Of a stretch of DNA of 7,801 bases, positions 1 to 5,816 are shown piece after piece. Made by a program: the position numbers and the translations under genes. The stretch spans positions 1 through 7,801 of the forward strand of contig JBQTJJ010000072.1 in assembly GCA_052387235.1 (NCBI GenBank), given 5' to 3'. Origin of the DNA: JBQTJJ01 sp052387235. GTDB taxonomy: Bacteria > Actinomycetota > Acidimicrobiia > Acidimicrobiales > GCA-2861595. Each line of letters opens with the position of its first letter. Positions within the stretch are counted from its first letter, which is position 1. Below the pieces are notes generated by a model. The model was not told the origin of the DNA, did not search any database, and saw only the letters and a program-made list of their open reading frames with translations.

Positions 1-50
1 ACCCGCGGTTAGAGCCCCGGGATGGCCAGTGGGTGGCGGCCCCCCCCCCC

Positions 51-74
51 AAAACCCCGCGGCGCCGGCCGCGG
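51..74 (-). terminator. Probable intrinsic terminator of the SRP RNA gene
   Basis: Read on the minus strand, a perfect 7-bp stem CCGCGGC / GCCGCGG with loop CGGC (74-57) is followed by GG and then TTTT (54-51). It starts about 15 bases after the predicted 3' end of the SRP RNA helix, where a terminator is expected. The T-run is short, and it is followed by an 11-G run on this strand. Confidence 0.55.
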
Positions 75-88
75 CCCCCGCGTCCGGC

Positions 89-224
89 GGCCGGCCGTCC
101 GGTGCGGCGGTCAGGCGGTCTGCGGCACACCGCACCTTCCGCTGAGAGCTGCTGCCTTCCGGCCCTGACTCGGTTCACGGGGCGCAGTTGCGCAGGACCC
201 GACCGCCGCACCGAACGACCGGCC
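89..224 (-). ncRNA. ffs: Small bacterial signal recognition particle RNA (4.5S / SRP RNA)
   Basis: This is the RNA core of the signal recognition particle. It binds Ffh and targets nascent membrane and secreted proteins to FtsY. On the minus strand, positions 169-148 read GTCAGGGCCGGAAGGCAGCA followed by GC. This matches the universally conserved domain IV: the 5' loop strand TCAGG, the GGAA tetraloop (157-160) closed by CC/GG, and the 3' loop strand AGCAG. The flanks fold into one long hairpin. The 5' arm ending near 222 (CGGTGCGGCGGTC core) pairs with the 3' arm near 91-113 over more than 20 bp, with only a few G-U pairs. The 3' side also has the GTGTGCCGCAG element seen in many bacterial SRP RNAs. 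The ends are set by helix limits and are good to a few bases. No Alu domain is seen, so it is the short type. It diverges from tRNA-Ser, and a terminator-like hairpin follows at 51-74. Confidence 0.88.
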
Positions 225-232
225 GGGCCAGG

Positions 233-238
233 AGGATA
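233..238 (-). promoter_or_regulatory. Candidate -10 box for SRP RNA
   Basis: On the minus strand TATCCT (238-233) matches four of six bases of the TATAAT consensus. A start about 7 bases downstream falls at about 225-226, which is where the SRP RNA helix begins by folding. No clear -35 is visible. It would lie inside the first bases of the divergent tRNA-Ser gene. The support is positional only. Confidence 0.35.
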
Positions 239-242
239 GCCT
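237..242 (+). promoter_or_regulatory. Candidate -10 box for tRNA-Ser
   Basis: TAGCCT fits the actinobacterial TANNNT -10 pattern. It would start transcription near 249-250, leaving a leader of about 4-5 bases before the mature tRNA 5' end at 254. It shares two bases with the opposing candidate -10 of ffs. The matching -35 would fall inside the SRP RNA gene and is not recognisable. Confidence 0.33.
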
Positions 243-253
243 GCGTGCTCCCT

Positions 254-338
254 GGAGGGATGCGAGAGCGGCCGAATCGGCACGCCTGGAGAGCGTGTGT
301 GGCGCAAGCCACCGTGGGTTCAAATCCCACTCCCTCCG
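254..338 (+). tRNA. tRNA-Ser, anticodon GGA
   Basis: This is a class II (long variable arm) tRNA that reads UCC and UCU serine codons. The acceptor stem GGAGGGA (254-260) pairs with TCCCTCC (331-337), followed by discriminator G338. The anticodon stem CACGC / GCGTG encloses the loop CTGGAGA, which gives anticodon GGA. The variable arm is GTGGC-GCAA-GCCAC, and the T arm is GTGGG-TTCAAAT-CCCAC. The 85-base length suits tRNA-Ser. The CCA end is not encoded (the next bases are CTC), so it must be added after transcription. It sits divergent from ffs and about 100 bp upstream of a small protein gene on the same strand. Confidence 0.97.
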
Positions 339-374
339 CTCCGGCCCCTCCCCGGGGCGCCCGTCGGACCGCGT

Positions 375-397
375 CCACCGCCCGGCCCCGGGCGTGG
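375..397 (+). terminator. Hairpin downstream of tRNA-Ser, possible terminator or processing site
   Basis: A perfect inverted repeat CGCCCGG-CC-CCGGGCG (379-394) can be lengthened by three more pairs across a one-base bulge. It lies 40 bases after the tRNA. There is no T-run, so termination is uncertain. It may instead sit in the 5' leader of the gene at 443. Confidence 0.3.
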
Positions 398-442
398 GAT
401 GCTGGTACCGGCGACCACGCCACGGCACCCCGGGGAGGGATG

Positions 443-784
443 ATGACCGAGCGAGCTCCCGACGGCATGCGCCGCTTCACGATGCGACGTGAGTTCGACG
501 TGTCGGGCGTATCGGGCACCGGCATCGTCCTCGAGGGCGTCCACTTCTCCACCGGCGTGGTGGTCATCCACTGGCTCACCCCGCCGCCGCGCGGCTCCAT
601 CAGCGTGTTCGACGACCTCGAGCAGTTCCTCTCGATCCACGTCCGCCCCCACCCCGACAACCGCACCGTCCTCACCTTCGAGGACGGCGACGAGGTCGTG
701 TGCGCGGCGTCCGGGCCCGAGGACCTGGAGGCTCCGGTGTTCGCCGGCACGGCGCCGGCGGACCCGGACGCCACCCTGCCCTGA
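443..784 (+). CDS. Small conserved-looking hypothetical protein
   Basis: Encodes 113 residues of unknown function. The strong purine-rich ribosome site GGGGAGGG (432-439) precedes two adjacent in-frame ATGs at 440 and 443. The first overlaps the site too closely, so 443 is chosen. The protein opens with a short basic stretch (MRRFTMRREFDVSGVSGTG), then beta-rich alternation (GIVLEGVHF, VVVIHWL), a central FDDLEQFLSIH helix-like part and an acidic TVLTFEDGDEVV end. It has no signal peptide or membrane segment. Small proteins of the type 'RRF-x-(L/M)RR-DVSGVSGTG-x-V-x-EGV-F-x-G-x-V-x-x-W' occur in actinobacteria from memory, and their role is not known to me. The gene ends 18 bases from the convergent caspase-like gene. 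It could be co-transcribed with tRNA-Ser, but nothing shows this. Longer upstream in-frame starts would run through the tRNA and are rejected. Confidence 0.75.
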   Translation: MTERAPDGMRRFTMRREFDVSGVSGTGIVLEGVHFSTGVVVIHWLTPPPRGSISVFDDLEQFLSIHVRPHPDNRTVLTFEDGDEVVCAASGPEDLEAPVFAGTAPADPDATLP

Positions 785-785
785 C

Positions 786-802
786 CCGCCCTCCCCGGGC
801 GG
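786..802. terminator. Shared hairpin between two convergent genes
   Basis: A perfect 6-bp stem CCGCCC / GGGCGG with loop TCCCC nearly fills the 18-bp gap between the stop codons of the small hypothetical gene (782-784) and the caspase-like gene (803-805). It could act in both directions. No T-run follows on either strand, which is common for such hairpins in GC-rich actinobacteria. Confidence 0.45.
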
Positions 803-1903
803 CTACCTGCAGGCGAAGAGCAGCAGCTGGCGGCAGACCGTGGTGGGCGGGGTGGGCGGCGCCGTCACGGGTGTGGTCGGCGGCGGCGAGGGCGCCGGCT
901 CGGGGGCGAGGAGGGGCCGCAGGTCGAGCGGGCCCAGCCCCATGTCGATCTGCACGGGCTGGCGGGCCGGGTGCTCGCGGGCCAGCTCCGCGATGGCGTA
1001 GGCGAAGGCGGCCTGCACCGTCGTCGCTCCGGCCCGCTTCTCGATCATGGCCTCCCGCACCATGTACTGGACCATGAACGAGCGCCCGTACTCCGAGCTC
1101 TCGTAGGCCAGGGTGTCGGGACCGGCGGCCCCGGTGAGCACGCGGCCGGGCGCCAGCACCTCGGTGAAGCCGGCGCCGTAGCACGACGCCATGGCGATCC
1201 ACGCCCGCCGGGCCGGCAGGTGGGAGAGCCGCTCCCCCAGCTCCCGGTCCTCGATGAGCCGGCCGTCGGCGCCCACCAGGGCCTCGGTGGTGAGGCCGGC
1301 CTTGCGGACGTGGCCAGCGTAGAAGAACACGGCGGTGGCGTCGGGCCCGGCCCGTGACACGAGCCATTCCACCCCCGACCGGATCCCGTCGGCCGACGCC
1401 TGGCCGTTTCGCATGACCAGCCGGTTGGTGGCCGGAACCCCCATGCCGGCCAGGGCCGTGTCGACGTCATTGGCGTCGTTGACGGCCGAGCGCAGGTCGC
1501 TGCGGGTGCCGGGGTAGTCGTCGATCCCGATGATCACGGCCCAGGTCCCACCGCTCTGGGACGAGCCGGGGGCCGGGGGTGGAGCCCGGAGGACGGCGGG
1601 CGGGGGCGGGGGGGGCGGGGGCGGGGCGTCGAAGACCTCCGGGGGCGGCGACATGGCCACCTCCACCACGGCCGGCGCCGGGTCGGGGCGGGGCTCCTCC
1701 ACGGGCGCCACCGGGGCTGCCGCCGGCGGCGGTACGGGGAGCGCCTGCGGGGGCGCTGCCACCCCGGCCGACACGGCGAGACCCACGGGCATGCCCGGGG
1801 GTGGCAGGCCAGGGCCGCGGGTTGCCGCGCCGACGCCGACCACGAACACCGCGAGCGCGGCCGCGCCCGCCCTGGTCCTCTCCCGCCTGCCCGCTCTCCG
1901 CAA
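803..1903 (-). CDS. Secreted or membrane-anchored caspase-like (C14-type) protease
   Basis: Encodes 366 residues. The TTG start at 1903 is chosen because GGAGGAG (1914-1908) precedes it by four bases and because it yields a clean export signal: a basic n-region (RRAGRRERTR, 2-11) then a hydrophobic stretch (AGAAALAVFVVGVGA, 12-26). A Pro/Ala-rich linker (about 31-117) includes nine consecutive prolines (94-102). The caspase-like fold follows: first strand WAVIIGIDDYPG (121-132), helix SAVNDANDVDTAL, AVFFYAGHV carrying the presumed catalytic His198, and IAMASCYGAGF carrying Cys241. The tail is Pro/Thr-rich and ends CRQLLLFACR. In metacaspases the cysteine motif is usually D-x-C-H-S-G. Here the Asp two residues before Cys, part of the S1 pocket, is Ala239, and HSG is replaced by YGAG, so activity or specificity may differ. 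The likely location is outside the membrane. The gene diverges from tadA. A non-proteolytic pseudoenzyme is an alternative. Confidence 0.85.
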   Translation of the reverse strand: MRRAGRRERTRAGAAALAVFVVGVGAATRGPGLPPPGMPVGLAVSAGVAAPPQALPVPPPAAAPVAPVEEPRPDPAPAVVEVAMSPPPEVFDAPPPPPPPPPAVLRAPPPAPGSSQSGGTWAVIIGIDDYPGTRSDLRSAVNDANDVDTALAGMGVPATNRLVMRNGQASADGIRSGVEWLVSRAGPDATAVFFYAGHVRKAGLTTEALVGADGRLIEDRELGERLSHLPARRAWIAMASCYGAGFTEVLAPGRVLTGAAGPDTLAYESSEYGRSFMVQYMVREAMIEKRAGATTVQAAFAYAIAELAREHPARQPVQIDMGLGPLDLRPLLAPEPAPSPPPTTPVTAPPTPPTTVCRQLLLFACR

Positions 1904-1907
1904 GCCG

Positions 1908-1914
1908 CTCCTCC
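1908..1914 (-). promoter_or_regulatory. Ribosome binding site that fixes the TTG start of the caspase-like gene
   Basis: GGAGGAG on the minus strand lies four bases before the TTG codon (1903-1901). The reading frame stays open upstream to about 2413, but that extension overlaps tadA and lacks a comparable site. This motif decides the start. Confidence 0.6.
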
Positions 1915-2031
1915 ACCTGGGCCCCCCGGTCGGCCCCAAGCACCGCCCGAAGGGAGTGCTCCCAACTTCGACGCCGGCGGCGAGATCCCTCCCCGTGCCG
2001 GGGGAAATCGGGCCGGTGCCCCGCGCCGGCC

Positions 2032-2037
2032 TACGGT
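2032..2037 (+). promoter_or_regulatory. Candidate -10 box for leaderless tadA
   Basis: TACGGT fits TANNNT and lies exactly seven bases before the GTG start at 2045. Transcription would therefore begin at or next to the start codon. No Shine-Dalgarno sequence is present before that GTG, which agrees with leaderless expression, a common mode in actinobacteria. No good -35 is visible. Confidence 0.42.
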
Positions 2038-2044
2038 CGGGACC

Positions 2045-2494
2045 GTGAGCGACGAGGAGGTGATGCGCCTCGCCCTGGAGGAGGCGGCCCTGGCCCCGGG
2101 CCACGGTGACGTCCCGGTAGGGGCGGTGGCGCTGGCCGGGGGTCGGGTCGTGGCCCGCCGGCACAACGAACGGGAGCGCCTGGGCGACCCGGTGGCGCAC
2201 GCCGAGCTGCTGGCCATCCAGGACGCGGCCCGGGCCCTGGGCACATGGCGGCTGGACGGCGTCACCCTCGTGGTGACCCTGGAGCCGTGCCCGATGTGCG
2301 CCGGCGCGCTGGTCGCAGCACGGGTGGCGCGGGTGGTGTTCGGCGCCGCCGACCCGAAGGCCGGCGCCTGCGGCTCCCTCTACAACCTCTGCGTCGACCC
2401 CCGGCTCAACCACGCCGTGGCCGTCACCGCCGGCGTGCTGGCCCCCGAGGCCGCCGCCCTCCTCACCGCCTTCTTCGCGGCACGCCGCTCCTGA
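2045..2494 (+). CDS. tadA: tRNA-specific adenosine deaminase TadA
   Basis: Encodes 149 residues, close to the usual bacterial TadA length. The enzyme deaminates adenosine 34 to inosine in the ACG anticodon of tRNA-Arg, in the cytoplasm. The zinc site of the cytidine/deoxycytidylate deaminase superfamily is complete: HAE (His52, catalytic proton-shuttling Glu54) and PCPMC (Cys82, Cys85). Other family marks are GDVPVGAV near the N-terminus (21-28), N41 in the RRHNERE segment, the TLEPCPMCAGAL core, and the ARVVFGAADPKAGACGSL stretch that follows. The GTG start gives the normal N-terminus MSDEEVMRLALEEA. No ribosome site precedes it, and a -10-like TACGGT seven bases upstream suggests a leaderless mRNA. 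Its neighbourhood with tRNA-Ser and ffs agrees with the usual actinobacterial context. It is divergent from the caspase-like gene and convergent with the large surface-protein gene. Confidence 0.96.
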   Translation: MSDEEVMRLALEEAALAPGHGDVPVGAVALAGGRVVARRHNERERLGDPVAHAELLAIQDAARALGTWRLDGVTLVVTLEPCPMCAGALVAARVARVVFGAADPKAGACGSLYNLCVDPRLNHAVAVTAGVLAPEAAALLTAFFAARRS

Positions 2495-2518
2495 GCGCGC
2501 GCCCCCGGCATGGCACCA

Positions 2519-2545
2519 CCGGTCGGGACGGGACCGGGCCCGGTC
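2519..2545. terminator. Competing hairpins between convergent tadA and the surface-protein gene
   Basis: The 61-bp gap between the stop codons holds CCGGTC (2519-2524), GACCGG (2532-2537) and CCGGTC (2540-2545). The middle element can pair with either neighbour. With the right one it forms a 14-bp perfect palindrome (2532-2545). This is a plausible two-way termination zone, but there is no T-run. Confidence 0.4.
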
Positions 2546-2555
2546 GCCCCTGCGC

Positions 2556-5500
2556 TCAGCCCCGGCCCGCCGACATGGCGACCACGGGCTCGGCCAGGCG
2601 GGCGCCGCCGGTCGAACCGGCGAACGGAGCGTCGCCGAAGGCGAAGATCCCGCCGTCGCCGGCCGCCAGCCAGTAGCCCCTTCCCGACGCGGTGACGTCC
2701 ATGCCGACGATGGGCTGGTTCAGACGGGTGGCGCCGGTGGATCCGGCGAAGGCGGCGTCGCCGAAGGCGAAGATGCCCCCGTCGCGGGCCACCAGGTAGT
2801 ACCCGAGACCCGACGCGCTGGCCGCCATCCCCACCATGGGCTGGTTGAGCCTGAGCGCGCCGGTGGAGCCGCGGAACCTGGCGTCGCCGAAGGCGAAGAC
2901 CCCGCCGTCCGCCGCCACCAGCCAGTAGCCGAGCCCGGACGGGGTGGCGGCCATGCCCACCACCGGCTGGTTGAGCGACAGGGCGCCGGTGGAGCCGTGG
3001 AACCTGGCGTCGCCGAAGGCGAACACCCCGCCGTCGCGGGCCACCAGCCAGTAGCCGTTGCCCGAGGGGGTGGGCGCCATCGCCACCATGGGCTGGGCCA
3101 GCCGGATGGCGCCGGTGGAACCGCGGTAGCGGGCCTCGCCGAACGAGAACACCCCGCCGTCGGCGGCCACGGTCCAGTAGCCGCGGTTGGACGGCGACGT
3201 GGCCATGCCCACCATGGGCTGGTTGAGACGGGCCGCCCCCATGGAGCCGAAGAAGCCGGCGCCACCGAAGGCGAAGATCCCGCCGTCTCGGGCCACCAGC
3301 CGGTAGCCGGGCCCGCTCGTGTCCACCGACCGGGCCACCACCAGGCGGTCGGTGGTGGCGCGCAGGCCCGCCGCGGCGAGCACCTGCTCGGCGGCGGCGG
3401 GATCGGCGCCCGGTACGAGCACGCTGAGCCCGCCGGTCCGTCCGACCGTCGCGGCCACCGCGGCCGCCTCGACGCGCTGGCCGGCGTCGGCCACGTACAC
3501 GATGTTGGTGGGAAGGCGCCGGGCCTTGGACTCGGCCGCCACCGCCGCCGACAGGCTGGCCGTGTCGCCACCGGGCACCCGCTTCCATCCCGGGAGCGAG
3601 CTGACCACGGCGTCGGAGACGGCACCGCCGCCGCCCACGATCAGCGTGTTGGGGATGTTCAGGAGGCTGAGGGCCTCGCGCGTGGCGGTGGGGACCGAGT
3701 CCCGGTCCGTGAACAGGATCGGCACGGCGAGGGCCGTGGCCAGCGACGCCGCCGCCGTCGACTCCGCGTTCGCGGGGTTGACGATGACGGCGACGTCGAA
3801 CGCCTTGGTGTTGGACGCCCGCTGCGCGTCCGTGCGCCTGTCCATCTGGACGGCGATCTGCTTGGCCGTGTCGGCCGGCGACGAACCGGTGATGCGCCGG
3901 ATCTCGGAGGCCGGCACCTTGGCCTCGTCGAGCGCGGCGACCACCCCGCCGCCCAGGGCGTTCTCGTCGCCCACCAGGTACGCCCCCACCGGCTCGAGCC
4001 GGGCCACCTCGCTGCGCTGCTCGCTGGTGAGGCGGGCGGACGAGGACGGCAGGAGCGGGGCCCAGTTGGCTCGGGCGAGGGGCGCGGCGGCCAGGGCCGC
4101 CACCGGGTCGCCCTCGTTCACGACCACGGGCCTGGTGACCGGGAGGGGTACGGCGCCGACCGCCTCCAGCCCGCCGGGATAGGCGATCTTCGACAGGGCC
4201 ACCGACAGCCCGGCCCGGCTGGCGTCGGCCAGCCGCTTCACGGGTACGCCGGTAGAGCGAAGGTGCAGCTTCGACAGGTAGACGTCCTGCGCCCCGTTGT
4301 GGTAGTTGCCCTCGCGGGAGTCGGTCCACGCGAAGAGCACCTCGTCGTCGCCCATCGCCGCCAGCACCGGCCCGTACCAGGTGTAGCCGCCCACACCGGT
4401 GAGGCCGACGTCTCGGTTGAGGTGCCGGTCGGTGACGCGCCGGTTGGCGGAGAAGGAGGCGCCGCCGTCCAGCGAGTAGGCGTAGAAGATGTCGGCCCGA
4501 CCCCGACTGGTGGGGCTGGTGGGGTCGTGGCGGCGGTCCATCCACACCACGTCGATCCGCCCGCCGGGCGCCACCTCGACCCTCGGGACCTGCTGGGCCG
4601 CGTTGTTGTTCAGGGGGTCGTCGTTCACCCGCCTGGGGGCCGTCCAGGCCGCGCCGGCGCCGGCGCCCGTGTCGGCGGAGCGGACGAAGACGACGTCCTG
4701 ATCGGTGGTGGGCGACCCGAACGCGTTGTTCTGGTAGACGACGTACAGGGTGCCGGTGGTGGGGTCGAGGGCGATCCGGGGGTGGGCGGAGCCGACGGCG
4801 GGCCCGGCGGTGAACCGCTCCCACGTCTGGCCCAGGTCCTTGGAGCGGGCCACCTCCACGTTGTTGACCGTGGGCGTGGGCGACCCGTCCCGCCGGCGCC
4901 ACGCCATATACACGTAGCCGTTGCGGGGATCGACCACGGGCTGGCTGGGCTCGTTGACCTGCGACGTGCCCGGCAGGTTGGGGCCGGTGGGGCCCCCGGT
5001 GTCGGCCGAGGCCCGCACGGGCGCGGCCCAGGTCTGGCCGCCGTCGTCGGACCGGGCCACCCACATCTCACGGATGTCGTTGCCGCCCGAGCAGCCGCTC
5101 GAGATGACGCGGCACCGCCAGGCGTTCACGTACACGCGGTCGGCCCCGCCCGTCCCCGCGGCACGGTGGACCGCCACCTGGGGCCGGATGTTGAACGGTT
5201 GGGCGTCGGGGCCACCGAGGATGGCCGGCACGGCTGTCTGCCAGGTGCGGCCGCCGTCGACGGAGCGCACGACCAGTGCGTCGTCGCCGATGCCGGCGAT
5301 GATGTTGCTCTCGGGGCGCTGGTAGGGGCCGCGGTGCGACGAGAAGGCCGTGTACACGTTCTGGCCGGCGCCGAACACGACGCTGGCGTTGCCGTGGGCG
5401 TAGCCACCGGAGTCGAAGTTCTGGAAGCAGGGTGGGTCGGGCCAGCCGGCCGGGGCGTCGAAGTTCCCCGCGCTCGGCCACGTGAGGCCGCCGTCGAAGC

Positions 5501-5762
5501 TGGTCTTGAACGAGCACTCGCCCTTCTCGTAGTCGACGTCCACCGACACGACGTGGCGCGGATCGGCCGGGTCGACGGCGAGGCCGGGGACGTCGCGGCC
5601 GCGGGTCGCCGCCGTCCCGGTGCCCTGCCGGTAGTTCTCACCGAACCGGAGGTCCCCGACGGTCTGGGCCGTCGCCTCGGGCACGACCGTGAGCACGGGG
5701 AGCGCGGTGACAGCGGCCGTGATCAGGGCCGCGACGTTCCGTCGCGCCGTGGTGGTGTTCAT
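2556..5762 (-). CDS. Secreted Asp-box propeller / CWB2-like / 42-residue-repeat surface protein
   Basis: Encodes 1068 residues. The ATG at 5762 is preceded by GAGGAG (5772-5767) with four bases between, and opens a signal peptide: basic TTTARR, a hydrophobic core (10-27) and a likely cut after ATA (30-32). Residues 34-500 form a sialidase-like propeller with Asp boxes SFDGGLTW (88), SVDGGRTW (167), SDDGGQTW (238), SKDLGQTW (307), a degenerate SADTG...AW (362) and SLDGGASF (430). Cys83, 112, 217 and 224 may form disulfides. Residues about 590-815 resemble cell-wall-binding CWB2 repeats: NALGGGVVAAL, then RITGSSPADTAKQIA (623-637), and IVGGGGAVSDAV (708-719) with a following RVPGGDTASLSAAV. Residues 819-1068 are six 42-residue repeats. 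The likely role is a wall-attached binding protein. I see no clear Arg triad or RIP motif of true sialidases, so enzyme activity is not claimed. It is probably co-transcribed with the upstream related gene, 52 bp away. Confidence 0.88.
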   Translation of the reverse strand: MNTTTARRNVAALITAAVTALPVLTVVPEATAQTVGDLRFGENYRQGTGTAATRGRDVPGLAVDPADPRHVVSVDVDYEKGECSFKTSFDGGLTWPSAGNFDAPAGWPDPPCFQNFDSGGYAHGNASVVFGAGQNVYTAFSSHRGPYQRPESNIIAGIGDDALVVRSVDGGRTWQTAVPAILGGPDAQPFNIRPQVAVHRAAGTGGADRVYVNAWRCRVISSGCSGGNDIREMWVARSDDGGQTWAAPVRASADTGGPTGPNLPGTSQVNEPSQPVVDPRNGYVYMAWRRRDGSPTPTVNNVEVARSKDLGQTWERFTAGPAVGSAHPRIALDPTTGTLYVVYQNNAFGSPTTDQDVVFVRSADTGAGAGAAWTAPRRVNDDPLNNNAAQQVPRVEVAPGGRIDVVWMDRRHDPTSPTSRGRADIFYAYSLDGGASFSANRRVTDRHLNRDVGLTGVGGYTWYGPVLAAMGDDEVLFAWTDSREGNYHNGAQDVYLSKLHLRSTGVPVKRLADASRAGLSVALSKIAYPGGLEAVGAVPLPVTRPVVVNEGDPVAALAAAPLARANWAPLLPSSSARLTSEQRSEVARLEPVGAYLVGDENALGGGVVAALDEAKVPASEIRRITGSSPADTAKQIAVQMDRRTDAQRASNTKAFDVAVIVNPANAESTAAASLATALAVPILFTDRDSVPTATREALSLLNIPNTLIVGGGGAVSDAVVSSLPGWKRVPGGDTASLSAAVAAESKARRLPTNIVYVADAGQRVEAAAVAATVGRTGGLSVLVPGADPAAAEQVLAAAGLRATTDRLVVARSVDTSGPGYRLVARDGGIFAFGGAGFFGSMGAARLNQPMVGMATSPSNRGYWTVAADGGVFSFGEARYRGSTGAIRLAQPMVAMAPTPSGNGYWLVARDGGVFAFGDARFHGSTGALSLNQPVVGMAATPSGLGYWLVAADGGVFAFGDARFRGSTGALRLNQPMVGMAASASGLGYYLVARDGGIFAFGDAAFAGSTGATRLNQPIVGMDVTASGRGYWLAAGDGGIFAFGDAPFAGSTGGARLAEPVVAMSAGRG
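2559..3308 (-). repeat. Six tandem 126-bp repeats (42 residues each)
   Basis: These form the C-terminal end of the large surface protein. Copies in coding order lie at 3308-3183, 3182-3057, 3056-2931, 2930-2805, 2804-2679 and 2678-2559; the last is cut to 40 residues by the stop. Each follows GYWLVAxDGGxFAFGDAxF, then xGSTGAxxLNQPxVGMAxT, then PSGx. The first copy is the most divergent (FGGAGF, GSMG), the second has FGEARY, and the middle copies are closest to consensus. Such repeats are frequent in secreted proteins of Acidimicrobiia and some other actinobacteria. Their regular beta-like pattern suggests a propeller of about six blades, by inference. Confidence 0.95.
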
Positions 5763-5772
5763 GCAGCTCCTC

Positions 5773-5795
5773 GGGTGCTCGTGGGTGCTCGTGGG
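5773..5795. repeat. Short tandem repeat GGGTGCTCGT, 2.3 copies
   Basis: Two exact 10-bp copies (5773-5782, 5783-5792) plus GGG follow each other in the 52-bp gap between the two surface-protein genes. They lie just upstream of the ribosome site of the downstream gene and next to a strong hairpin. Confidence 0.85.
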
Positions 5796-5816
5796 AGCGG
5801 GGCGTGGGCCCCGCTC
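5795..5816 (-). other. Intercistronic 9-bp hairpin overlapping the stop codon
   Basis: GAGCGGGGC (5795-5803) and GCCCCGCTC (5808-5816) form a perfect 9-bp stem with a 4-base loop. On the coding strand it includes two bases of the TGA stop (5817-5815) of the upstream gene. There is no T-run. It could be a partial terminator, an mRNA stabiliser that sets different levels of the two proteins, or a structure opened by the translating ribosome. Confidence 0.6.

Noticed and set aside
188..439. Upstream extension of the small hypothetical protein through the tRNA
   Set aside because: It would translate the tRNA-Ser gene and part of the SRP RNA gene. A strong ribosome site sits right before 443.
1904..2413. 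N-terminal extension of the caspase-like frame
   Set aside because: It would overlap tadA antisense, and its translation lacks domain character. The TTG at 1903 has a ribosome site and gives a proper export signal.
2559..3308. Regular 126-bp repeats considered as a CRISPR array or mobile-element repeat
   Set aside because: The repeats are in frame, encode a conserved 42-residue motif and have no unique spacers.
2380..5064. Minus-strand frame of about 890 codons overlapping the surface gene in another phase
   Set aside because: Arg/Pro/Gly-rich low complexity that also overlaps tadA. It is the out-of-phase reading of the 126-bp repeats and Asp boxes.
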